From contig JBILTR010000006.1 of NCBI GenBank assembly GCA_044371425.1, positions 62,001-126,000 of the forward strand: a DNA stretch of 64,000 nucleotides. The letters are read 5' to 3'. The position numbers and the translations under genes are program-made. Under the pieces are notes generated by a model. It was not told the DNA's origin and ran no database searches. It saw only the letters and a list, made by a program, of their open reading frames with translations. Source of the stretch: JBEISR01 sp044371425 (GTDB taxonomy: Bacteria; Planctomycetota; Planctomycetia; Pirellulales; Pirellulaceae). Of the stretch, positions 9,207-17,723 are shown piece after piece; within the stretch, counting starts at the first letter, position 1, and each line of letters starts with the position of its first letter.

Positions 9207-10331
9207 TCAAACCTTGGCGAAACGCCCACTGTCGATGGCCACGGGCGCGCCGTTCGACTGGGCTGACTGCCAGCAGGCATCCAGAAGCTGCTGGGTGGCT
9301 AGCGTCATCTGGCCCCACGACGGGTCGTGGTTGCGATCCAGCACCAATTGGCTGAACTTCTGAAATAGGCTCACTTCCTGCGCCGTCGGCCGTCCGCTGG
9401 AATACTCTGGCACCGCATGACGCTTCGTGTGCCGCTCCATATGAAAGTCACAGCCATCGGTCATGAAATGGTGCTGGCTGACATGGAAGTCGACTTCCGT
9501 TCCATGGAAGGGAAGGACGAAATCCTCGATCGACGCAAAGCCCCGGTCGCCGCTGATATGGCACCACTGCTGGTGGTGGGTCAGGAACGAGCAGAAAAAG
9601 CTGGCACTCAGCCCCTGGTCGTAAAAAAGTTCAGCCGAAAAGGATGCGGGTACCGGGGAGGGGCTTCCCTTCCCTTGAATGGTTGCCAGCGTGTGAGCGA
9701 CCACCTGACGGGGTGGCTGCCACTGGAGCGTCCAGAGGATCATCCGGAGGCAATACCATCCCAGATCCCCAAGGCATCCATGCGGCTCCGATTGACTCAT
9801 CGATCGAATATTCTCCGTTCGAAACGTTTCATCGCCACAGAAGCTGAACTGCGTCGCCACACGGCGGATCGCACCGATCGTACTCCCTTCGTCCAGCACC
9901 TGACGCAGATGCAGCAGTCGACCTGAGTGCATGAACATGACGCCGTCCATGTACTGGACCCCCTTGGCCCTGGCGGCCGCAAGAATCTCCTCCACGTCGC
10001 CTGCATCCACCCCCGCTGGCTTTTCCCCCAGCACATGCTTCCCGGCAGCGATCGCCTTGAGCGTCCATTCTTTGCGTAGCGCGGTCGGTAGCGGGTTGTA
10101 GATGGCGTCGATGTCAGGCCGGTCGATCAACTCCTGATAACCCTCGACCGCTTGTGGCTCTGGTCCAAATGGCTCCCACTGCTGGCACTCGTCGATGAAC
10201 TGCTGCGCTGACGATTGCTTGCGACTGGCGACCGCCACCACCTGACCGTTGCCACTGCGACGGATCGCGCGCCAGTTCTTCTTCCCAATTCCTGCGGTCG
10301 ACAAAAAGCCCCAGCGGCACACCTGATTCAT
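9207..10331 (-). CDS. Gfo/Idh/MocA-family NAD(P)-dependent oxidoreductase
   Basis: The start at ATG 10331 gives 374 residues. The N-terminal Rossmann domain has GFLSTAGIG (8-16) and AVASR (33-37). The family EKP motif is in HVLGEKPAG (EKP 103-105), where the lysine takes part in catalysis. The C-terminal half is an alpha/beta dimerisation and substrate domain containing GDLGWYCLRMILW, where GDLG-Y is typical of trans-dihydrodiol dehydrogenase-like members. These enzymes oxidise or reduce sugars and other polyols in the cytoplasm; the substrate is unknown. The gene is divergent from the sulfatase with 183 bp between starts, so the pair may share regulation in glycan use, which is inference. 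Confidence 0.85.
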   Translation of the reverse strand: MNQVCRWGFLSTAGIGKKNWRAIRRSGNGQVVAVASRKQSSAQQFIDECQQWEPFGPEPQAVEGYQELIDRPDIDAIYNPLPTALRKEWTLKAIAAGKHVLGEKPAGVDAGDVEEILAAARAKGVQYMDGVMFMHSGRLLHLRQVLDEGSTIGAIRRVATQFSFCGDETFRTENIRSMSQSEPHGCLGDLGWYCLRMILWTLQWQPPRQVVAHTLATIQGKGSPSPVPASFSAELFYDQGLSASFFCSFLTHHQQWCHISGDRGFASIEDFVLPFHGTEVDFHVSQHHFMTDGCDFHMERHTKRHAVPEYSSGRPTAQEVSLFQKFSQLVLDRNHDPSWGQMTLATQQLLDACWQSAQSNGAPVAIDSGRFAKV

Positions 10332-10514
10332 CGCATTCGTCCTTTGCTCTGAGCACCAACAGATATCCAATCGGTCACCGCACTGAACCCCAATCGATCG
10401 CCGTGCAAAAACCGTGGCAAGTCCCCACAGTATAAGATGGCTTCTTCCCGGCGACGACCTCCATCGCCACCTGCCCTGGCATGCTCTCCCTCTCGATACC
10501 AGGAGTTTGCAATC

Positions 10515-12005
10515 ATGCCCACCCAATCGATACGATGTGCCTCCCGCTTTTTCACCGCGTGGCTGCTGGTCGCTTTCGCCATCCTGGCGCACCCCCTCCG
10601 CGCGGAGGAACCTGCAGAAACCCCCAATGTCGTTCTGCTGTTTGTCGATGACCTTGGCTACGCCGATGTGGGATGTTTTGGTGGCGACGCCCAACTGACC
10701 CCCAACCTCGATCAGATGGCGCGCGAGGGAAGACGCTTCACCGACTTTGTCGTCTCCTCTCCCGTCTGCAGCGCGTCGCGCGCTTCCCTGATGACCGGAT
10801 GCATCCACGAACGGATCGGCATCTTCGGTGCATTGGGACCGCAGTCGAAGATCGGTATCGACGACGGTGAGACGACGATGGGCGAGCTGCTTCAAGGGCG
10901 AGGCTATCAAACGGCATGCATCGGCAAATGGCACCTGGGGCACCATCCCCAATTCCTACCGACTCGCCACGGCTTCGATTCCTACTTCGGCCTTCCCTAC
11001 TCCAACGACATGTGGCCATTTCATCCCGATCTGGCTCACCTACCTCCCGATGCCCCCCAGCGCCGGAACGGCTTTCCCCCTCTGCCCCTCTTCGAAAATG
11101 AAACGGTGGTCGATGCCGATGTCACCGCCGATGACCAAGTGTCGCTCACCGAACAGTACACGCAGCGCGCCGAAGCTTTTCTGGAGGCAAGTGCAGGGAA
11201 AGGGCCCTTTTTTCTCTACGTCCCCTACACGATGGTTCACGTACCGCTGTTTGCCGGCAAACCGTTTCAGGGAACCAGTTCGCGCGGACCATTCGGCGAT
11301 GTGCTGCGTGAAGTCGATGCCTCGGTGGGACGCATCCTCCAGAAGCTGAAAGATCTCCAGGTGGACGACAACACACTGGTCCTTTTCACCAGCGACAACG
11401 GACCTTGGCTGAGCTATGGTACGCACGCGGGATCGGCGGGAATCTTTCGAGAGGGCAAGGGCACCTGCTGGGAAGGTGGCATGCGAGTCCCCATGATCGC
11501 GCGATGGCCACGCAACATCCCGCCCAACACCACCTGCGATCGACTCACCGCCACCATCGACCTATTCCCGACCATCGCGGCGTTGACCGGTGCTCCACTT
11601 CCCCATCTTCCGATCGACGGAAAGCCCCTCGGCTCTCTGCTTTCCGGCGACGCCAATGGCCCATCACCTCACACCAGCCTCCCCTACTACTTTTTGAACA
11701 ACGAACTGCATGCGGTGCGCACCGAACGATGGAAACTGGTGTTGCCCCACCGCTACCGATCGCTCCAGGGACGAAAAGGTCGCGATGACGGAATGCCGAT
11801 CGCCTACGACACCCTGGAAGCACCTCTTTCGCTGTTTGACCTGGAGGAGGATCCCTCCGAGACAACCAATCGCATCGCGGATTTCCCCGAGGTGGCTCAG
11901 CTGCTGCAGGAAGAAGCTGCCCGATGGCGCAGCGCCTTGGGGGATTCCCTCACCAAGACCAGCGGCAGCCAGCGTCGATCCGCTGGTCCATTGGTAGCTC
12001 CCTAA
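10515..12005 (+). CDS. secreted type I sulfatase
   Basis: ATG 10515 is preceded by AGGAG at 10501-10505 with good spacing, so the longer reading from 10437 is rejected. The 496-residue product has a signal peptide (TAWLLVAFAILAHPLRA, cleavage near residue 30). Metal ligand aspartates are in LLFVDDLGYAD (D45, D46). The sulfatase signature SSPVCSASRASLMTG has Cys85, the residue converted to formylglycine. GKWHLG and TSDNGPW further support the family. It hydrolyses sulfate esters, probably on polysaccharides, in the periplasm or outside. A maturation enzyme (FGE or anSME) must act on Cys85; the FGE domain encoded at 46552-49464 is an unlikely candidate because it is fused to an NTPase. Confidence 0.95.
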   Translation: MPTQSIRCASRFFTAWLLVAFAILAHPLRAEEPAETPNVVLLFVDDLGYADVGCFGGDAQLTPNLDQMAREGRRFTDFVVSSPVCSASRASLMTGCIHERIGIFGALGPQSKIGIDDGETTMGELLQGRGYQTACIGKWHLGHHPQFLPTRHGFDSYFGLPYSNDMWPFHPDLAHLPPDAPQRRNGFPPLPLFENETVVDADVTADDQVSLTEQYTQRAEAFLEASAGKGPFFLYVPYTMVHVPLFAGKPFQGTSSRGPFGDVLREVDASVGRILQKLKDLQVDDNTLVLFTSDNGPWLSYGTHAGSAGIFREGKGTCWEGGMRVPMIARWPRNIPPNTTCDRLTATIDLFPTIAALTGAPLPHLPIDGKPLGSLLSGDANGPSPHTSLPYYFLNNELHAVRTERWKLVLPHRYRSLQGRKGRDDGMPIAYDTLEAPLSLFDLEEDPSETTNRIADFPEVAQLLQEEAARWRSALGDSLTKTSGSQRRSAGPLVAP

Positions 12006-12105
12006 TCGATGTGGGGTGTGTGAACCGGTTTCTGGGCGAAGCGATCGATATCGTCGCTCGGTAGTCGTCGTCCTCGGCCTCAGGCTAGTCGTGGAAAAGG
12101 TGGTC

Positions 12106-12240
12106 GTGGAAAAGGTGTCAGGTACCTTTTCTGGGATTCTATCCACGAAGGAGTCGTGGAAAAGGTGTCAGGTACCTTTTCTGGGATTCGATGGCTCGTT
12201 GATGTCGTGGAAAAGGTGTCAGGTACCTTTTCTGGGATTC
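12106..12240 (+). repeat. three REP-like palindromes
   Basis: Three 34-bp copies at 12106-12139, 12156-12189 and 12207-12240 share GTGGAAAAGGTGTCAGGTAC followed by CTTTTCTGGGATTC. The core AAAAGGT...ACCTTTT is an imperfect palindrome, and each copy starts with GTGG. That layout, a GTRG-type tetranucleotide followed by a hairpin, is that of REP sequences mobilised by REP-associated tyrosine transposases. No such transposase is encoded in this window. Confidence 0.85.
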
Positions 12241-12611
12241 TATCCACGAAGGATTCCAGAGACAGGACCTGTCGTACTCGTGCTCAGGCCGGATCGCCAA
12301 AGGCGTACGGCCGGTACTCGTACTCGACCGTTCGTTGATGATTCGACGTCCGATTCGAGATGCACGAAAATGAGCACGAGGAAGAGCTGGCGGGGGACGT
12401 TCACTAGATTGTGGAAAAGGTGTCAGGTACCTTTTCTGGGATTCTATCCACGAAGGATTCCAGAGACAGGACCTGTCGTACTCGTGCTCAGGCCAGATCG
12501 CCAAAGGCGGACGGCCGGTACTCGTACTCGACCGTTCGTTGATGATTCGACGTCCGATTCGAGATGCACGAAAACGAGCACGAGGAAGAGCTGGCGGGGG
12601 ACGTTCACTAG
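12207..12611. repeat. 201-bp tandem direct duplication, about 98% identical
   Basis: Copy 1 is 12207-12407 and copy 2 is 12411-12611, separated by ATT. I count three mismatches in 201 positions. Each unit begins with a REP-like palindrome and ends with GGGGGACGTTCACTAG. On the minus strand both units contain a run reading VEYEYRP, the Glu-Tyr-rich tail typical of planctomycete four-helix-bundle (23S IVS-type) proteins. The end of copy 2 touches the stop region of the convergent pseudo-protease gene. Confidence 0.9.
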
Positions 12612-13906
12612 GGAGCCAGCGCGGGTTTGAGCACTTGCTGGGGTGATGCTGAAGGGATTTCCTTGAGCATCTGATCGACAGCTGCGACGACGATGTCGGC
12701 AGGTAGAGCGTAACTGCAGACACGACCGGCTCGCGCAATATTCAGCCCCACCGCTTTCCCTTCGAGATCCACCAAGGGGCCGCCGCATTGATTCGGCGAT
12801 AAAACTGTATCGTGCTGAAAAACCGATGGAAAACCACTGGCTCGAGCGCTCACCTTCCCATTGACCTCCATTTCCGCTGGATCCAGCAGATTGCTGCTGA
12901 GGTCCATCAGTCGCACGCGGACATGATCGACGGTATCCGATCGCTGAAACTCCACCTCCACCCATTCCCCAGCCTTCATCGATGCCACGCGTTCCAGCAG
13001 ATGCTGGCGGGACGTCAGTGAAACGCCATCGATTTTCAGAAGTAGATCCCCGTCCAGCATCCCCGCTTGGTCGGCGCCGCTGCCGAAGAGCACTTTGGTG
13101 ATGACATTCCCTTCACCCGTCCAATCGAACGAAATTCCCATCACCGCGCGTTCGGGCTGGATTGGCCTGGGGGCGACACTGATCACTCCAATCGACATCG
13201 GCATGGCTCGCACATCGGTCGAGGCAGTCCAGCTACCGATGACCGGGACGGTACTGCTGGTCCACTCCACTACCGGCAGGCCAGTGCGTTCGATTTTCAG
13301 CAGCGCCAGATCCAGATCGCTTCGAACCGCTCGGCAGCTGGCCTTCACCCTTGTCCCATCGTACAGACGGCACTCCAGCGGATCCCCCGCCAGCTCGCTG
13401 GCCTTGGTGACCACAAAACCATCCTCTCGGACGATCGCCCCCATGGCGATCGGCTGCCCGGATCCCAGCACACGGACCGTCGCCATCCACTGGTTCCCAA
13501 CGGCTTCCTTGAACGCCTGCAGGACGTTGTAATGCATCTTCTGGTAGCGCGTCGGCGAGGGCATCAAGCCTTCCAGGAGACTGGGACCCCCGAGCGGCTG
13601 CTGAATCCACTGCACCAGTTCCCGAACCGACCCAAGCTGGCTGTTCACCGCATTGGCATTGGGATCCCCCTGCTGCCGGTCGGTCTCGTACCTGTCGCTC
13701 GATCGATCAACCCCCGCAGATCCCTGGTCCCTTGCAGTTCCTTCCGCAAGAGCGATCACCTGGTCGCTCCAGCCCTGCCCTTGCATCCGCAACCAGGAAT
13801 GGAGGTTGGAGAGCGCTGGCCCTGGATGATAGGTGCGGAAGGCCAGCCATCCGATAGCCGCCACCAGCAGCACGCCACGCAGCAAAACGAACAGGAACGA
13901 CTTCAC
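12608..13906 (-). CDS. membrane-anchored HtrA-like pseudoprotease with internal PDZ
   Basis: A 432-residue protein with one N-terminal anchor (LFVLLRGVLLVAAIGWLAF). A trypsin-like first half spans about residues 130-245: GAIVREDGFVVTKASEL aligns with the catalytic His segment, but the His is replaced (S170). The Asp region SDLDLALLKI is kept (D199). A PDZ-like domain follows (about 255-335, GADQAGMLDGDLLLKIDG). After it comes SPNQCGGPLVDLEGK, which matches the GDSGGPL segment with Cys374 in place of the nucleophilic Ser. So the catalytic pair is lost and the PDZ appears inserted within the protease fold. It is 70 bp downstream of an intact homologue, suggesting a regulatory or scaffold partner. 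Inactivity is inferred from the residues. Confidence 0.75.
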   Translation of the reverse strand: MKSFLFVLLRGVLLVAAIGWLAFRTYHPGPALSNLHSWLRMQGQGWSDQVIALAEGTARDQGSAGVDRSSDRYETDRQQGDPNANAVNSQLGSVRELVQWIQQPLGGPSLLEGLMPSPTRYQKMHYNVLQAFKEAVGNQWMATVRVLGSGQPIAMGAIVREDGFVVTKASELAGDPLECRLYDGTRVKASCRAVRSDLDLALLKIERTGLPVVEWTSSTVPVIGSWTASTDVRAMPMSIGVISVAPRPIQPERAVMGISFDWTGEGNVITKVLFGSGADQAGMLDGDLLLKIDGVSLTSRQHLLERVASMKAGEWVEVEFQRSDTVDHVRVRLMDLSSNLLDPAEMEVNGKVSARASGFPSVFQHDTVLSPNQCGGPLVDLEGKAVGLNIARAGRVCSYALPADIVVAAVDQMLKEIPSASPQQVLKPALAP

Positions 13907-13976
13907 GCCATCACCCCGCGATCTATCGAAAATCCCGGTCGATGTCTCCTGAACGAATGGCTTCTGGGCGAATGGC

Positions 13977-15314
13977 TCATGGGTGATGAACTCCTACAAC
14001 GATCGTCACTTCCATCACCCGATCGCCGCGCAGAAGTTCCACCCGCACTCGGTCCCCTGGCATCGTACCTTCGACCGCCAGGATCAGATCCTGAAACGTC
14101 TCGATCGCTGCCCCCTGGAACTTTCGAATGCGATCCCCCGCTTGAACTCCCGCCTTTTCTGCTGGGCTTCCCTCGACCACCGTCTCGATGATCGGAGCGG
14201 GATCGTCTTTTTTCCCGAGCACTCCAATGACCGGTTTGTAACCGGGCAGTGTGCCCCATGCATCGCCATCGGCCATGCGATCCCAGTGATCGCGGTAGAC
14301 ATCGATGGGGACATGCATGTTGTCCTGAATGTCGGAACCGATGCGGCTATGAATCCCGATCAGCTTGCCTTCCAGGTCGAATAGAGGCCCTCCGCTGTCT
14401 CCACCGATCAATGGGCAATCGGTAATCAGGGTTGTAGAAAGATTCTCCAGCAACCTGCCGACACGAATGACCGGTGGTCGATTGGATTGCCACCCACCTG
14501 GATGCCCGGCAGCGATGCACCACTGTCCCTCGCGCAGATCGGTGGAACTGCCCAGCGAGGCGTGAGGCAAACCGGCGAAATCGATAATCTTCACCAGTCC
14601 CGCATCCATATGGCGGTTCATCCCCAACGTCTTGGCTCGCAGCCGCTTCCCGTCTGCCAGCGTCACCCAGGCATCGCGCATCGGTTTGCCCGCAACGTGC
14701 GCGGCCGTCAAGACGTATCCATCGGCTGTCACTAGAACGCCGCTTCCCTGAGCCATTCCTTGCTGAACGTTGACGGTGACCTTTTGAATCTTCTCGGCCA
14801 CCTTGGCTTGCTGTTTCTGCAGCGCCAACAGCTCCCCGACCGACCGGGGCTCCTGCCCTTGGAAAAGCCGATCCAGTCCATTTTCCAGCGGCAAGAAGGT
14901 GCTACCGGGGGGTCGCTTGGGCAACGTGGCGCTGGCGGCCTGGACGGCTGTAGGACTGGAGTCTTCGGGCGAGGCGGGTGACAAACGAATCACCCCGGCC
15001 GTGGCATCGACGAAAGGTGTTTCCGAACTGCGATCGGCGGTTGTCTTGGATGAGTTCTGAGGTAGGGTCCCTGTTTGTGACCACACCCACTGCGATCCCA
15101 AACAGAGGCTCCAGACCAACCAGAGCCCAAGGCCCACAGCCAGCTTGGTCCAAATCGGATCGATCCCGGCAAAGACGGTCCAAGGCCTGGGCCCAAATGT
15201 CAAATGCAGCTCCCACCAACTGGCGGGTCGCTTGGCCAACCGAGGTCCACGAACCGGGGATGGGTTGTCGATGCGAATCTTGCGATTCACCAGTTGGCGT
15301 TCCAAATGTGCCAC
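13977..15314 (-). CDS. membrane-anchored HtrA-like serine protease with C-terminal PDZ
   Basis: The 445-residue protein has a cytoplasmic basic segment of about 55 residues, one helix (LAVGLGLWLVWSLCLGSQWVW, about 58-78) and a low-complexity linker. A trypsin-like domain then shows an intact triad: His206 in VLTAAHVAG, Asp237 in HMDAGLVKI and Ser307 in GGDSGGPLFDLEG. A PDZ domain covers about residues 350-440 (VEGSPAEKAGVQAGDRIRKFQG). It should act in the periplasm or paryphoplasm as a quality-control or regulatory protease. It is directly upstream of the catalytically degenerate homologue, so the two are probably one transcript and may work as a pair. Confidence 0.88.
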   Translation of the reverse strand: MAHLERQLVNRKIRIDNPSPVRGPRLAKRPASWWELHLTFGPRPWTVFAGIDPIWTKLAVGLGLWLVWSLCLGSQWVWSQTGTLPQNSSKTTADRSSETPFVDATAGVIRLSPASPEDSSPTAVQAASATLPKRPPGSTFLPLENGLDRLFQGQEPRSVGELLALQKQQAKVAEKIQKVTVNVQQGMAQGSGVLVTADGYVLTAAHVAGKPMRDAWVTLADGKRLRAKTLGMNRHMDAGLVKIIDFAGLPHASLGSSTDLREGQWCIAAGHPGGWQSNRPPVIRVGRLLENLSTTLITDCPLIGGDSGGPLFDLEGKLIGIHSRIGSDIQDNMHVPIDVYRDHWDRMADGDAWGTLPGYKPVIGVLGKKDDPAPIIETVVEGSPAEKAGVQAGDRIRKFQGAAIETFQDLILAVEGTMPGDRVRVELLRGDRVMEVTIVVGVHHP

Positions 15315-15637
15315 TGCTTCCTCCCCGACCTGTCGATCCAGACCGGCCAGCTACCAAAGTTCCCCGGCCGATCGATGTGAGCGATATCGAGGGTCTTCCA
15401 ACAACACGCACGTTTCGGCGTCTACGGCTGGTTCGCCTCACCCTTCCACACGAGCCTCATTGTAAACCGCTCGACTTGAGAATTCCCGCGCCGGATTTGA
15501 GGATTTCCCGACTCCCCAGGCCCCCATCCCCTACAACCGGCCAAACCAGCAACGACGGTACGATTGACGGCAACCTACGATTCTGTCGTCCAAGCCAACA
15601 AAAAGCGCTGCTTTGCCGATCGCGGCTGGACACTTAG
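15315..15637. other. divergent intergenic region, nothing recognised
   Basis: This stretch separates the minus-strand protease pair from the plus-strand SDR. I see no repeat, clear hairpin terminator or RNA gene. Promoters for both directions probably lie here. Confidence 0.5.
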
Positions 15638-16609
15638 GTGGCAAATGGCATCGACGGAGCGGAACTCCCTGTGACCGACAATCCTCACCTCCTTGTACTG
15701 GGCTGCGGCTATGTCGGACAGGCTGTCGCCAGGGAAGCGCTGGCAACCCACTGGCGCGTCTCGGCAACGACTCGGTCCGAAGCTTCCGCCCTGCGGCTGG
15801 AGTCCTCAGGGATCAGGGCGATGGTCTACGACTGGACCCGGGATCCGGTTCCTTCCTTCGACTCCCCAGTCGACGCGGTTTTGATCGCCGTCAGCCACCA
15901 CGTCGCACCGGGCCAGAACGCCTCGCAAGTCCATCCTGACGGACTCGCCCGTAGCCTCCCTTCCCTCGCTGGTTCCGCCCGCCGCTGCATCTATCTGTCG
16001 ACCACAGGTGTCTATGGGCAAAAGGATCTCCGACTAGCCACCCCTTCTTCCAGCGCGCATCCCTGGGTCGACGAATCGTCTCCGATTGCACCCGATCGCC
16101 CGGGCGCTATCAATGCCGCAGCGGGAGAAAAGTGGATGCAGGAAAGCCCGTTCTCGCAGCGAACGACGATCCTTCGACTGGCGGGAATCTACGGTCCCTA
16201 TCGAACACCGAATCTCCAGAAGCTGCGCGCCGGGGAAGCAATCGAAGTGCACCCGGAAGGATTCCTCAATCTGATCCATCGCGATGATATCGCTCGCGTC
16301 GTCCTGAGTCTGCTGCGCCATCCCTCCCCGAGACCACTTTACTGTGCCAGCGATGGCCATCCAGTGACTCGCGATGATTACTATCGATGGATCGCCGAGC
16401 AGCGAGGACTTCCCTCGCCCATTTTTGCACCACCCCAGGATCCACCATCGCAGCCTTCCCGAAGGTTGGGGAGCAAACGGATCGATCCTCGTCGTTTGAT
16501 GGAGGATACCGGGAAGGAGTTTCGATTTCCTAGCTATCGTGAAGGACTGTTTCATTCTTGGCGTGAAGAAGCCGCAGAAGGCAGCACCACGGAGGCGCTG
16601 CCAGAATGA
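15638..16609 (+). CDS. SDR-family NAD(P)-dependent epimerase-like protein
   Basis: A 323-residue protein with a Rossmann N-terminus LLVLGCGYVGQAVA (GxGxxG type). It also shows the segment YLSTTGVYG before a loop, and ILRLAGIYGP, as in extended SDR/YeeZ-like nucleoside-sugar epimerase relatives. The usual YxxxK catalytic pair is not evident: the expected place reads GAINAAAGEKWMQ, so it may be a degenerate or divergent member. GTG 15638 is the longest start; GTG 15671 (MTDNPHLLVLG) leaves only nine residues before the Rossmann motif and is equally possible. The function is unknown; it is monocistronic as far as can be seen. Confidence 0.72.
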   Translation: MANGIDGAELPVTDNPHLLVLGCGYVGQAVAREALATHWRVSATTRSEASALRLESSGIRAMVYDWTRDPVPSFDSPVDAVLIAVSHHVAPGQNASQVHPDGLARSLPSLAGSARRCIYLSTTGVYGQKDLRLATPSSSAHPWVDESSPIAPDRPGAINAAAGEKWMQESPFSQRTTILRLAGIYGPYRTPNLQKLRAGEAIEVHPEGFLNLIHRDDIARVVLSLLRHPSPRPLYCASDGHPVTRDDYYRWIAEQRGLPSPIFAPPQDPPSQPSRRLGSKRIDPRRLMEDTGKEFRFPSYREGLFHSWREEAAEGSTTEALPE

Positions 16610-16755
16610 TCGGTCATCCGTCTGGCCATCGTGCAGAAGCCACCCTTAGAAACCCTCGCCCCTTTTGGGATCGACGGGAACGTGTCACAATCGTCAGATG
16701 GGGGGCTCAGCCCCTGCTTTTCTCAGCATTCTGAATCCCAAGGCTCAACCGGATC

Positions 16756-17538
16756 ATGCTCGCTCGCAAACCGATCTTCCCCAACGTTCTCGAGATGAAT
16801 GTTCAGGCCGGACAACTGATCGGCTGCAATGTCTATCTGATCCACGATGGCGACGAATGGGCACTGATCGATATCGGGTACCAGGATGGCGTGGACGAGA
16901 TCATCGAGTTGATTCGCCAGATGGACTTTCCCCTGTCCAAGTGCAAAACTCTGATCGCCACGCATGCCGATGTCGATCATGGGCAAGGATTTGCCGCTGC
17001 CAAACAGATTCTGAAAACCTCCCTGACGGCTCACCCCAAGGCGGCACGCCTGCTGGCCGAGGGAGATCGCCTGCAGACCTTTGCTGAAGTCGAAGCCCAG
17101 GGCATCTCGATGGAAATGCCCAAGGTGACTTGCGAGCATCTGGTTCAGGATGGCGATGTCATCAAGATCGGTGGCTTGGAATTGGAAGTGTGGAGCACTC
17201 CGGGGCATGCCGACAGCCAACTGGCTTTTCGGCTGGGGGATCTGCTATTCAGCGGGGACAATATCTATCGCGACGGTTGCGTCGGTGCCATCGACGCGCA
17301 CCACGGCAGCAATATCCCCCACTTCATCGAATCTCTAGAGCGGATTCGCGACAGCGATGTGACTTGGCTGCTTCCTTCCCACGGGCCTTATTTTCGTCGC
17401 GATCCAGCGATGATCAATCGCACCATCGACCGACTCAAAGGCTATCTGCACATGGCCGATTTTGGCACCTGCGCGATCGACTGGCCGTTGATCGATCAGT
17501 GGGAAGAAATGGTGCGCGACGGCAAACTGCCGAAATAG
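16756..17538 (+). CDS. MBL-fold metallohydrolase with HADVDH variant
   Basis: The 260-residue product has the metallo-beta-lactamase fold. The metal motif is THADVDHGQG (residues 69-78), that is HADVDH where the family has HxHxDH, so the second His is Asp72. The other ligands are in place: His151 (STPGHADSQ), Asp168 (LFSGDNIY) and His209 (LLPSHGP). The family hydrolyses thioesters, lactones or phosphodiesters in the cytoplasm, or acts as a glyoxalase II-like enzyme. The His to Asp change may alter metal choice. It stands alone between the SDR and the convergent DUF1501 gene. Confidence 0.82.
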   Translation: MLARKPIFPNVLEMNVQAGQLIGCNVYLIHDGDEWALIDIGYQDGVDEIIELIRQMDFPLSKCKTLIATHADVDHGQGFAAAKQILKTSLTAHPKAARLLAEGDRLQTFAEVEAQGISMEMPKVTCEHLVQDGDVIKIGGLELEVWSTPGHADSQLAFRLGDLLFSGDNIYRDGCVGAIDAHHGSNIPHFIESLERIRDSDVTWLLPSHGPYFRRDPAMINRTIDRLKGYLHMADFGTCAIDWPLIDQWEEMVRDGKLPK

Positions 17539-17723
17539 AACGAAGCGATCCAGCCAAACTGTCGGCTCGTCCACCCACCCGAAGCATCCCCGATACCGCT
17601 TCTTCAAGAGCGGCATCCGAAGACGATCCTGTGCTGACATCTTGACGGCATTCCAGCCCCAGCGGTCCACGCAGCAGCATCGTGATCGCTGCGAACAAGC
17701 AAGGCCCACTTGGATCCCCACGA

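Noticed and set aside
12016..12738. Open frames on both strands across the 201-bp duplication
   Set aside because: They translate the repeat units twice and lack any SD or domain; the DNA repeats explain them.
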